Origin: Brugia malayi
Lineage: Eukaryota; Nematoda; Chromadorea; Rhabditida; Onchocercidae
Reading direction: 5' to 3'
Assembly: GCF_000002995.4 (NCBI RefSeq)
Contig: NW_025062478.1
Coordinates: 2,046,001 to 2,110,000, forward strand
DNA length: 64,000 nucleotides
In this document: positions 1 through 12,200 of the stretch, in pieces
Layout: every line of letters begins with the position of its first letter
How positions within the stretch are numbered: position 1 is the first letter of the stretch
Program-made: the position numbers and the translations under genes
Notes under the pieces: generated by a model
What the model was told of the DNA's origin: nothing
The model's input: the letters and a program-made list of their open reading frames with translations, nothing else
The model's database searches: none

Positions 1-466
1 GCTTCAGTTTGCTATATATTCATTATTCTTATCACTATTGTTATTGGAAAATGGCTAATAGTAATAATATTATTAAACAATAATAATATTGTCGAAGAAT
101 TATTCTGAAACAAGCAAATGAATTCAGCTAATTAATTGCTTCATTAAATTTAATTTATTTTAAACTATTAATAATTTTTGAGATAAAAGAGGCTATTACT
201 GTATCAGTCATAGAATGTTCAAATGAACTTTATAAAGAATTAAAATTTTCATAAAATTCTAAGAAATTTTAAACTACATGAAAATTGAATTTCTCATCAG
301 TGATAACTGTTGGTAATGATTTAAATTAGCAATTATGTGCTCTTTTTTTTCTCCGATAATGTTTTTGTCATTTAAAACAAAATGATCCCATTTAGTGTTA
401 ATAAAGCAATTTTACCGATGAAATTTCAGAATTGAAAATTTTGAAAATTATAGCTGAATTGCTGTA

Positions 467-485
467 TTGCGGCAAAATGCCGCAA
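467..485. repeat. GC-rich perfect hairpin
   Basis: TTGCGGCA at 467-474 and its exact reverse complement at 478-485 are separated by AAA. It is the most GC-rich short motif in the first kilobases. It is followed by a short direct repeat of CGGAATACAT. Function unknown. Confidence 0.6.
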
Positions 486-3400
486 CGGAATACATACGGA
501 ATACATTATGATCTAATTTACATTATAATCTAAAATAAAATACATAATGTCAAATTCTGACACACATAACAAATAGCATCGTGAATTAATGCATTATTTG
601 CTTGTTGATTAGTATATCGGAGGTGAAACATATCCAAAATTCGTAAACACAAATAAATCATTCATACGTTTTCCTACAATATTTGATGGCCTTCTGGTTA
701 ATAAATTATTTAAAAATGAACTTTTTAGTAATGAAAAGAATGAATGATTGAATTGAATATTTCACGTAATTTTATTATTATCACTTAAATATGATAGATT
801 GATGAGTTTTATGTGAAAGTTAATGCTTTATTAGAAAATTTCCACAAATCCACTAACTTTTATTATTTGATTTATTATCATAAAAGCACTAGGAAATAAT
901 TAAGCTAATCACAAATTAATACAAAAGTGAAGTAAAATTCACTTCAATCATAGTTAATTCTTTTTTTTTTTTTTTTTTTTTTGTTTTAATTATAGTTGAT
1001 TATATATTTACTAACTTTGTTGTTAAACCATAAAATTTCAGTTTTTTGAGTAATCTATGGGTGTTTAATTTGTACATTTTAGCTACACAAATATTCTTTT
1101 ATTGTTCAGAATTGCTTAAATTCTTGCTTGCGTGTTATCACTAATAACGTGACATTCCGTGAGCCGTACACCATTTCAATATGTTAGCATATTATTTCAA
1201 TATAATTTCAGTTTATATGCTATTTTACACAACACATATACTTGATAATAAAGCTTTATTTAAAGTTTAAATTATCAAAAGATACATTTGTACTTATCAC
1301 ATACATCATAAACTCTCAGTATTATTTTACGTGATAACGTGATACTGGAACTATTTCGAATTTGATTTGATCAATTTAATTAACAGTTAACAAATATCTT
1401 CAACTCTATCACCAACAAATTATCATCCACTAATCTGTATTGCACAAAATTTACATAATGAATTTTTCTTTTTGAAAAAAAAAAAAGCTTTAACAAAGTA
1501 AATTTAAATCTTTTTAATCAGATTTGCTACTTATCCATGTTTATCAGTTGCATTATACTAAAATTGATAATTATATTTTGCTGTATAATTCTTCTATTAT
1601 TCATATGTATTACATTTAAATGTTTCATTTTTTCCTTACAAAATAAAATGGGGCACAATTTTATGATTCATTTAAAAAAAAAAAAAAAAAAAGAATTATT
1701 GATCCATTTGCACTTTAAACAATTACTTTAACAAAATTTCAAACATTAGAAGCCATAAAAGAAAAAAAAAAACAAAACAAAACAAAAGCGCCAATAAAAT
1801 GAAAGTTTCCAAGCAAATAAATTATATTTCTATTCTATAATCGAATTTTCTTATAACTGTATTTGTATATGTTACAAAATCAATAATCAATAAAATTGTT
1901 ATCGTATTTGAAAGGAGAGGAATGCAAAAGCTATTCAATGTGTTACTAATGAAATAAGTTAATTTAGACAAATATTAGAGTTACATAAAATAAAAAATTT
2001 TATATCATTTTGCTATTTAATAAGAGTCATTAATTTTAATTTTTTGTCAAAAGTGCAATGTGTTTATGCAAATTTGTCACAAAATTTTTTGCATTTCTAT
2101 TAGAACAAAAAATGAATGGAATGGAATGTAAAATAATGTTTTTCGCCGTTTTTTCTTTTAACTTTTTCTTTTTTTTTTCTTTTTTTTTTTTTCAATTTAA
2201 TGGTATCGTTTATATATTTAGTTACAAAATTATTTTGCATACATTTTAGATGATTTTATGCGCACTTTTTTTTTTTTGAATTGTTGCGTGTTTTTTCTTT
2301 CTGTGACACATTCACACTTACGTGTGACATTCATTATGCACGTGGTAAATCGTTGTAAAAAGTTAAGTATTGTAAATAATTTGCGTGAATTGATGAATTG
2401 AAAATTACGAAAATAGCACAGATTTTAGGATTTAATTATATAATTTTTTTGATTTAAGAAAAAAATTATTATGCAAAAACAAATTTATCAATCTTTCTCA
2501 TTTTTTTTTTTTTTTTTTTGTAACAATAATGGTAATTAAAAGTAAATAAAAGGGTAGCTAAAGATTATAGGCTATTGATTAGCATTGTAATCGTTGGTTT
2601 TGTAATGCTAATTATAGAATTAACAATGAACTATTATGTTTATTCTGAATTCAATTAATTAATCTAATTAATTCTAATAGTTAACACTTTTAGTTACTCT
2701 ATCAAATTTTCATTACCGCCATCTTTTCTATCTTTTATTTTAATTCTTCGTTATCTAAAGATCAAAGAAAAGGATATGCTTGAAATATTTGCCCATCTTA
2801 ATATCTTACCAATATATAATTTATTTTCACAACTATCATTTATCTATAAAAAATGATAATTTATTTTAACTTTATAGTGATAATCTTAATTATAGTCCAT
2901 AATTATTTTTTTTAATCTTATAGTGATAATCTTAATTAACTTTTTTAGACGGAAGACTTATCACAAATATGAAAATGATTATACATTTCGAGATGCTCAT
3001 GTATTTAGCGGATTTTGCTAACTTTTATTGCACATAGCATTTACGGCTCTACACGTACTTACGACATAAACAATATACAGTATACTTTTATTCATGAAAG
3101 AAAATAACGCTATTTAAGAAATGGAATATATTTCTACCAAGAAAAATTCCTGAAGAAATTCTTGATAATAGCGTAATCCAATCTTTCAGAAATGATATTT
3201 CACGGAAATTTAATCAGTGATATTAATACAAATATGCAAGTATCAAATTAAATAACCGATAATACTGTTTTTTAACGCAATAGTTACTTTTTAGTTTCTA
3301 TAAAAAAAACATAAATTATTCTTTCTACTAGTAAATGAATATGTAATTTCATCGGATATATTGGTATCCGCACATGCGGCATTCAAGAATTGCAAAATTT

Positions 3401-3518
3401 TCCGCAGATTTATTTACATAACCTATACGTTTCTTCTATACGAATAATTTAGTATTACTTAATCTAACCATAATATTTGACAATCTTTTTAACTTGACAA
3501 TTTCACATTCTAGTGGGA

Positions 3519-3550
3519 ACTTTAGTGCCAAATCAGGAATGCACTAAAGT
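3519..3550. repeat. 10-bp inverted repeat
   Basis: ACTTTAGTGC at 3519-3528 is perfectly complementary to 3541-3550, with a 12-nt loop between. Nothing else marks it as functional. Confidence 0.55.
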
Positions 3551-4596
3551 AAAGTAAATTCTGTGACAAGTAAAAATATAATGTAAAAAATTGTTTTAAC
3601 AATACAACTTGTGTTCAGCTATAATACACCATATCACGGAAACGTGAGACACACGTAATTGTAAGCTATGCGATAAACAATGAACCGAGTAAGCGGAAGT
3701 GAGAAAAATTCAAATTTTAAATCATTTTTATGAAGAAAATCTTCAAAATTATAATAAATATTTTAAGTCAATTATATTTTACAGAAAAATCTTCAACAAT
3801 ATTTCATTTCCTAATAAATTTCATTTTCTTAACAAATTAAATTGAATTATTATCACGTGAACGTAATCATCATATGTTAATGATGAAAAATAAAATAGCA
3901 ACGATTTTATTTAAAGTAACAAAATAGGACAAAGTGATGAATTAGCTTTGAAGAAGTTTCATAAAATGATTAGCAGTAAATCTATTTTTAAAAATTGTTA
4001 ACTATTTTCTTTTAAATTTTATCTATTTTAGAGTAGAATTTTTCTTTTTTCACTACTGTCTTTAATTAATCTTAATTAAATTTATTAAATTTAAGTAAGC
4101 ATTGAATCTATACGCGCCATTATTAGAATATGGCGGTTTATTAGATAATGCATTGTAGCAGAAAATTACACTCTGCAATCCACTCACTGCAAACGACCAT
4201 TAATGCATAGACAAAAGGTCAACTAAAGGTTAAACTGCTATTTTGTAGCACTAAACCATTTCATTTATTAATGTGAATTTTTCATTTATAAGCAATAAAC
4301 AATGCAATTATGCACAATATATTAGCACAAAAAACTGCTAAAAAATTATTTAATTTATATTTATTTATTCATTTCATTTCAAATTATCATTTCTATTAAT
4401 TTTTCATTTTTTTTTTTCTTTTATTATTTATTTAATTACATTTCATATTTTTCATTTGTGCTTAAATTGCACTTTTTTTTTTCCTTTTATATAGCATGCT
4501 CTTCCTCTAAAATTATTTCGATGATTAAGCATACCATTTAATGCTTACATTACTTAGCTTAAAATTGCCCACCTTATAATATGATTGCTACAAAAC

Positions 4597-4620
4597 AGAG
4601 AGAGAGAGAGAGAGGGAGAG
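4597..4620. repeat. GA dinucleotide microsatellite
   Basis: An AG repeat with a few G interruptions, about 500 bp upstream of the fucosyltransferase start codon. It may be part of the upstream region but carries no specific motif. Confidence 0.8.
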
Positions 4621-5110
4621 GGGACGAAAGGGAGCAAATAAGTATATGTACATACCCTTATGCATTATTTTGTTCAGGATGGAATATAAATATCCTTATG
4701 CTCACTTTTTTTTTTTTTTTTTTTGCATAGAATATGCAAATTACTTATTTTTGATGAAATAAAATTTTTACATAAAATCTGTTTAATTGTTTGCCTTTTT
4801 TAACATTACATAGTGTTTGCATTACAATAATTTTTTTAATTTATAATTTTTAAAGTCTTTTTTTTTTTTTTTAACCTTAAATAATTATTTTATTGAAGTA
4901 TAAAAGCAGCAAAAGGAATGTTAGAAAATTGAGAAGAATGCTAGATAAAATTTAAGTGAACTGTTAAAAAATTCAAAGCAATTTATAGCATTATTTAATC
5001 ACTAGCTAGATGAGTTAAATGATTAATGAAATGTGAAGTGAAAAGATAATTGGACATCGTTGCTATGTTTGTTCAAATTAAACGCTATTGACTTTAAAGC
5101 TAGCATTATA

Positions 5111-5124
5111 GTTTTTAATTTAGA
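5111..5124 (+). promoter_or_regulatory. Putative splice or spliced-leader acceptor at the fucosyltransferase start
   Basis: GTTTTTAATTTAG ends one base before the ATG at 5125 and matches the nematode 3' splice-site pattern of a U-rich tract followed by AG. No coding exon with a matching frame is visible upstream, so the site could be a spliced-leader trans-splice acceptor or close a 5'UTR intron. This is inferred from position only. Confidence 0.4.
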
Positions 5125-8100
5125 ATGATAAAATTGCAATGGTTAAAATTATCACTTATTCTTTTTATTGTATTTATCATTTTCATCACTTATGTCTGTT
5201 TACGATGGGGAATATTTAATGAAATGTTAATTTTGGAACGAGTTTTTTATGCAATAAAATTGGTAAATTGTTTATTTCTTTAAGCATCGTCCCTTCTTCT
5301 TCCTTCCTTTTTTTTTAATTCACTCTTTTAGATATATTTCTTCATTTTAGTTCCTTAAAAAAAAAAAAAAAAAAGAAAAAAAAAGAAACGAAATATAATG
5401 AGATAACGAATAATTTTCACTTTTTGAAAATATTTCTATCTCTTATAAATTAGACTAGACTAAAATCAATTTAACTCAATTTTACATTTTCATCTGATCA
5501 CTAAAATATTTCAGGATCATACATCGTTGACAACACCACCATTAATACTTACGTGGACAAAATTTTTTAGCCAATCATGGGCTCAGCGTATTAAAAATGA
5601 TACTAATGATTGCTCTTATCAATGTATAATTACTGATGATAAAGAGTAAGTGAATATTTCATACTATTATTTATTAATATCAATAAGTGATAATAATATT
5701 TGGTATTGCTATTTTACAAACGAATAAATTATTATTTTTTTTTTTTATATTATTTATGTAATTTTTTTTTCATTACTTATGTAACATTATATAATATATA
5801 TTTTGTTATATTATTGTAATATTATATATTTTGTTATATTATTTTCATTATTTATGTAATTTTTTTTTTTGCTAATTATTTTCATTATTTATGTAATTTT
5901 TTCATTACTTATGTAATATTATATATTTTGCGCACAGTGTATTAATTGCTAGAAATTATTAGAAATCTAGTTCCGTGATTCAATTCTAATTAGAAATTTT
6001 GATATTAATCGTATGCACTGATAATTCCGTTGTGAAAATAATTGCGCAATTCTTTAAGATCAAATCAGTAACATTTCTTTTTTTTATTCTTTTCTCCCTT
6101 TCTCTTTCTTTTTTCTTTTTTTTTTTTTTTTTTCGTATAATAGAAGACTATAAATTCTTTAACATTTTATGTTTTAGAAAAGAAACTTGCACTTGCATTG
6201 TTGAGTGATGTGATGATATGATGACGAAAGTTGTTCATAGGAATTTTAAAATGAACAAACAATTCTTAAACATACATTTACATTGATTGATTGGAAGTAG
6301 ATCGTTTTAATTAGACAAAAAATTTTGCAAATGATACGATCATTGGTAAATTATAATATATTACCTAAACTATACTATCATTAGCAAATTATGATGTATT
6401 ACGTTGAAATGTTGTTTACTCATATTAATCCGTTTATTACTGATATGTTGATAATTTGATATGATTATTTCAGACAATTGTCAGAAGCTGTAGCCGTATT
6501 ATTTCATATTCGTGATTTGGAAACATTACCAAAACTAAGGAATTCGAAGCAATTATTTGTATTTGTATTGCATGAATCACCTCTGTATACGTTTAATAAT
6601 TTGGATTTTGTGGCAGAAGATTACTTCAATATAACGATGACTTATAGGTTTTATCATAATAATTTTAAAACTTCATTTAAACTCTTCAATCTTTAGTTAA
6701 AATTCGAACTGATAGATAGATTTTTTTTAGCTTAATTCGAGTTAAAGTACAAATGTTTTTTTTTTTAATTTATTTGAAAATTTTTAAAACATTCAAATAA
6801 AAATAAGTGTATATTAATTTAATATTTTAGTTAATTTCATAACATTATTTCATATATATTAATTACAAATTAATTTCGATTCAATTATCAAATTTTTGAA
6901 ATACTCTAAATTATTACTGTTATAGACGTGACAGCGATATTTACATACCATACGGTATGATGAAAAAAATAACCAATCTTACACCGAAGGAGCAAATTTG
7001 GGATTGGAATGAAGTTTGTTTTTATATTAATCGAAATTGTAATAGCTTACAAATACGGAATAATGATAAATAGGAATCCGGCATTAAATTCCTGATATAT
7101 CTTTTTGTTTTCTTTTTTTGATCATTAAACCATTCCAATGATTTTATTTATCAATTACAAAACAAACATTTTCATATGTAAAACTGAAAATTATTAAGAT
7201 ACAAAAATATTTATTTAAAATTTATCAAAAAATTCTTTAAATTCATCAAAAAAAAATAACATTTTTTTTATTGTTTGTTTGTTTTGAAAGGTATTAAAGA
7301 TAGCAAGTGGCAAAGTACAACCAATTTTACAATTAGTTTCAAATTGTCAAACTAAATCAAAACGTGAATTGTACGTGGAACAACTTCGAACGTATATAAA
7401 TATCACGCAGTATGGACGTTGCAACAATCAAAGTTGCGATGAAGAATGTGAAATAAAAGAAGCTGGTACATTTATCGTTTTTGGTTTCTTAATTTAACTT
7501 TTTACGCCAATTTTTTTTTTTCTCTTTTTTTGACCTTTAACTTTTTTATTTGATTGTAAATTGCAGCACGACATCGTTTTTATTTGGCATTTGAGAATAG
7601 TATATGTCGTGATTATATCACTGAGAAATTATTCAAATGTTTCCTAAGATTATTGATACCAGTGGTGTTGAAAAAATCAATTTATGAGGATATTTTACCG
7701 CCTGGCTCATTTATTGCTGCAGATGATTTCACATCACCACGTGAACTAGCAGAATATTTAAACTATTTGTTAAATAATAATACAGCCTATTTGAGGTATC
7801 ATTTTTTTCTTTTTAATATATTATTCTTTAAAGGTGTTTAATTTTAAAATATGAATATTTCAAAAAGAAGTATCTTAGATAATTTTTTTTTTTTTTGCGA
7901 TCAAATGATATGAAACATTTGATAATCTTATAGAATGATGCATTATTGATTTATTCTATGGATTGATTAATCAAATTATCATTGAATTATTTGAAGTATT
8001 TCTGTTTTGTATTTTGACCTTTTTTTCGCTAACTGTCGCCTTTTTCTTTTTCAGTTATTTGAAATGGACGAAATATTATCAGAAAACATTTAATGTAAGC

Positions 8101-8247
8101 AGTTACTGTGAATTATGCAAATATCTTCATAGTGATATTTCTAAGCCACGAATAATTGCAGATATCAAAAAATGGTGGTTTCAAGGATGTATTAAGGATT
8201 ATGCAATTGACTTATTGAAAAGAGTTAAAAGTATCAGTAATTTTTAA
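5125..8247 (+). CDS. Alpha-1,3-fucosyltransferase (glycosyltransferase family 10)
   Basis: Seven exons: 5125-5262, 5515-5645, 6474-6647, 6926-7013, 7291-7465, 7567-7795, 8055-8247. They give 375 aa with all phases compatible. Exon 1 codes a short cytoplasmic tail and one hydrophobic anchor (about residues 9-26), the type II Golgi topology of this family. Then come the N-terminal segment LILTWTKFF, HESP at 123-126, FNITMTYRRDSDIYIPYG at 141-158, SNC near 194-196, and the GDP-fucose-binding signature LAFENSICRDYITEK at 242-256. The family adds L-fucose from GDP-fucose in alpha-1,3 linkage to N-glycan or lacto-type acceptors in the Golgi. The length is usual for nematode members. One oddity is PVVLKKS after the signature, where relatives normally have a glycine. 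The acceptor (core GlcNAc or antenna) cannot be decided from sequence. A 1.0 kb gap to the next gene argues against an operon. Confidence 0.93.
5735..5935. repeat. Degenerate AT tandem repeat in intron 2 of the fucosyltransferase
   Basis: Repeated variants of TTATTTATGTAATTTTTTT and ATATATTTTGTTATATTATT alternate over about 200 bp. It is wholly intronic. Confidence 0.6.
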
Positions 8248-9281
8248 TTATCATTAAGTTATTATTATTGCCAGAGTTTTATTTGTAACTCTTGGAAGAA
8301 GAAACGAGCAAAAGTAATATTAATTAGTATTAAATATGATAAATTTGATATCGGAAGTGATAGCTATACGTTTCTGGTGATATTAGCAAGACAAGTATAA
8401 TCAAATAGAAATTTTTGAATTCCAACACATATCAATGTTTGTCTTTACATTCACTTGTTTTTATTTTTTCTGTAATTTATTTGTCGTTTTTTTTTTTTTT
8501 TTTTTTTTGATTTAAATAATTTCTATTTAAACAAATGCATTAATTTGACATTTTTTCGTTTAAAAAGTGAACTTTGATTTGAATAAGAATACTTATTTGT
8601 TATGATTTGTTTTGATGAACAAAGCAGCAAAATTAAGTCAAAGAATGAAATGATTGTAAAGATGAATGTTACACTAATAAAAATGTTTATCGAAAATTAT
8701 CGATTATTGTTTTCGATTAAACTATTCGAAAAATCTTCTAATATCATCTAATAACTGCCTTACTCTTAGAAATCATTGTAAATGGAAATATTTCAAAATT
8801 TAATTTGCTATCTTTCAAATTCTTACTGATATGTATGATAAAGAATATAATAGTTAAAATAAAAATGAAAGGATTACTTGTTTTTTGTAACGTTGTAAGT
8901 AATTACAAGTGAACAGTTTTGAAAATTTGTGACTGATAAATGTGATGCAACATTTTGAATTCAATGTTTTATATTTCAAGTTATTAAGTGTTTACGTCAG
9001 GGGTAGCATAGATTCATTTGATCAGCAATTTGATCAGCAAAATGACAATGCGACAATTGTAAATGTAATATGTTGAAAAGGAAAGAATTAAATGATAGAA
9101 AAAGATGATGGAAGAAGGAAGAGGAAAAAGAAAAGAGAAAAGGAAAATGAAGTGATGAAAAGGGCAAAACTGCTTTGACAGTAAGAAGTAGTAGCAGCAG
9201 CAGTAGCAGTAGTATTAGTAATAAATTCACCTATTTAAATAGCAGTGAGAATTCATTCAAATATAGTGACAAGAGCAAAAG
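8248..9281. other. Spacer between the fucosyltransferase and the dehydrogenase
   Basis: About 1 kb without a credible gene. It contains a poly-T tract near 8488-8508, an AATAAA at about 8675 that could serve the upstream gene, and an AG-rich stretch from 9080 running into a trinucleotide repeat just before the next start codon. A 77-residue minus-strand frame here is the shadow of the AG-rich repeat. Confidence 0.6.
9186..9221. repeat. AGC/AGT trinucleotide microsatellite
   Basis: Mixed AGT, AGC and ATT triplets, about 60-100 bp upstream of the dehydrogenase ATG, so probably in its 5'UTR or promoter. Confidence 0.7.
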
Positions 9282-12200
9282 ATGACGACGATTGAGGAAG
9301 TTGTTGCCATAACAGGTGGTAGTGGATTTCTTGCGCAGCATCTCATCTTCTGTTTACAGCGAGACAATCATCTCGAAAGTACTGTTGTCGAGATTCGAAC
9401 TATTGATAGAAATTCATTCAGCAAATTTCTTGGTACTATAAGTTACTTTTTTTTCTTCTTTTTTTCTTTCTTCTGAATCTTTGTAAAAATTAACTGAAAA
9501 TTTATCTTCCATGACATATGTCATTTAAATATTAATTTTATTACAAAGATAATCGTTTGATAGCTTTCTCTTTTTTTTTTTTTTTTTCAATTTTCCTAAA
9601 AAAAAAACGATGTAACTGTCTAAGAATTAATCGATTCATTAATTCGGCATTTATTTCTAAAATTTAAATAATTTACTTATTACCTAATTGATATGACTCT
9701 TAAATGGTATACTTGATTGTTGAAATTTCAAAGCAATAAAAGAAATGAATAATAGTCATTCAATATCTAAATAATATTAGAATTTTAAATTATAAGTTTT
9801 AATAAAATTTTTTAATAGAAATCTTTCAGGAAAAGAAAAAGAATAAACAAATGAAAACAAATATTTTTGTTGCTAACAATAAGTAAGAAAAAAATGTTGC
9901 AATTTATTAAATTTATTCATGAAGTTGTAAATTAATTAGAAATACAGAAAAAAAAAAAAAAAAAACGAAACTCATATTTGTTGTTTATTTCCAAAAGTTC
10001 CATTTTTTTCTTGTACATAAATTATCAATTTCCTTTACTAATTAAAAATTTTTAATCAAAATTTAAAATCTGTAAATCTATTGCTTTCATATTTTAAAAA
10101 AGTTATAATGAATTGCATACCTTCTATAACCTGTTTTATTCCATTTTGACGGTCAGTACTCAATTAAAAAAAAAAAAAAAAAATTGGAAAAAAGCTATGA
10201 TAGATCTAATTTTATATTATTTTAAAATAAAGCATCCATTTAAAACTAGATTTTGTGAATCTTTTGTTCTTAATTTTATTTTGTTTTGGCTGCTTCTTTT
10301 TTTTTTTGCATTTTTTTTTTTCAGTTATAAAAAAGCTTTTTAATAAAAACAAAAAAATGAAAGATAACACATTTTAGTTACATTTGGTATTTTTCCTAAA
10401 ATTCTTTCTTCTTTTTTTTTTTTTCACTTAGTTCTAAAATAGAGAAACTTCACACATTTCGTCATCATATCAAAATTTAAAATCTAAAATTTTATGCTTT
10501 CCTACTTTGAAAACTTGTAAGTACATTACTTTGTCTTTCAATTCTCTTTGTTTCATTCAAATTTTTTTTTCTCTTCCATGATTGAATAACTAATGAAAAA
10601 TTAAAAACAAAACTCACAAACATACTTAAGAGAAAGATTGATTTCTCTGATAGTGTAGAAATTATTAGCACCTATTCTTTTTTCAAATATTTAAAGTACT
10701 TACTATTATATTTCAATTAAAAAAGAGAAACATACAAAAGCTTTTTTTTTTTCTCTTTTGCAATACGATAATAAAATTTTGTATTTCCTTTTATTTTTCA
10801 AGGAAAAAAAACTCTGTTTTTAATTTTTTTTTTTTTTTTTTTCTGTCATCAATTAAATAAATTCATATTTATTAAACAAATATGAATAAAATACTTTTTT
10901 TTAACAACAGATTTTGTCATTTTATTCAAATATGATAACAATTTAACAAGAAAAATCAAATATAATAAACGAATTTGTATGTGTAAAATATTGGAAAATA
11001 TAACTATAATTAAATGGTATGAAATGTATAAATTGAAATAAGAGTATGATTACTTCAAATTAATTAAATTTTTTACATTTTTTAATTATAGATTATCCAT
11101 CACGCATTCCTTTAAATCATTATCAATTTGATATTTGTGATGAAAAAAAGCTTAAATTAGCGCTTAACTCTGTAACAACCGTTTTTCATTGCGCTGGTAA
11201 ATCACTGGAATATTTACATGACGGTATAAATCACACTGATCAATACTGGCATGATAATACAAATGGTATAATAATAATTATTACTATTATTTATTCATTT
11301 AGTTCTAAATTTTCTTTTTGAAAACTATTTGATACAAAATAAAAAAATTGCAAAAAGAAATTTTCTATTTCTTTTTTTTTTTTCAAGTGAATAAATTTAA
11401 TTTTTTGTTTAATATAATTGAAGTAATACCAAAAAATCTTTTTTTGTTTTGATTATAAAAAAAAAAAAATGAAACTTTTAGGAAGAAAAAAAGAAATATT
11501 TAACTGAGAAAATTGAATAAAATTTTATAATTAAAAATTTTTCAATTAATAAAATTGAATGAAATTAATAATTTAGCAACGGAAATTCTATTAAAAGTTA
11601 TGCATGAAGAGAAAATTCCACATTTGATTCATATAAGTGATGCATATGCATGCCTGCCAGTGGGTGACAATTATGGCTTATCGGAACAGATGCATTTGAA
11701 TTTTCCAAATAATTTTATGCTTGGAATTTATGGACAGTCAAAAATGCGCTCAGAAATGTGTGTTCGAAAAGCTGCTGCTAAAGGTATGAATGAAATTTAA
11801 TTGTTTAAAATGAATAGTAATAGAATAAATTAAATTTTATTATAATTCTGAGAATTATCAATTAAAAAAAAATTTCTTTGCTGTTGATAAAAAAAAAGTT
11901 TCTTATTCTTTGCTGTTGATATGTCTAATATGTAATAAAAGTTTTATTTGCAATTAATTAATTAATAATTAATTTTGTTACATATATACAGGTAATTAAT
12001 TTTAAGAACTAATCATTTTCTATTTTGAAAATTTAGCATAAATTCTTCACCTAATACTCTTATATGACTAATTATGATAAGATAATTTCTTTTTTTAAAC
12101 CTGTCAATATTTATTTATGCTTAACCTTCACTATTGTTTATCTATTATAAAGTTAAATTTAAATTTATTGAATTAATTTTTAAGGTCAAATAAATGCATT

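Larger units (their letters stand above)
1..5110. other. Non-coding AT-rich spacer upstream of the fucosyltransferase
   Basis: No ORF here looks coding. The longest ones translate poly-T/poly-A tracts into Phe/Lys runs. The stretch holds homopolymers (for example T22 near 961-982), a GA microsatellite near 4597-4620, and two small inverted repeats: an 8-bp GC-rich stem at 467-485 and a 10-bp stem at 3519-3550. Exons of a neighbouring gene that are very short or fast-evolving could be missed. Confidence 0.6.

Noticed and set aside
8997..9230. A 77-codon minus-strand ORF starting with a Leu run
   Set aside because: It is the complement of the AGC/AGT and AG-rich repeat before the dehydrogenase start.
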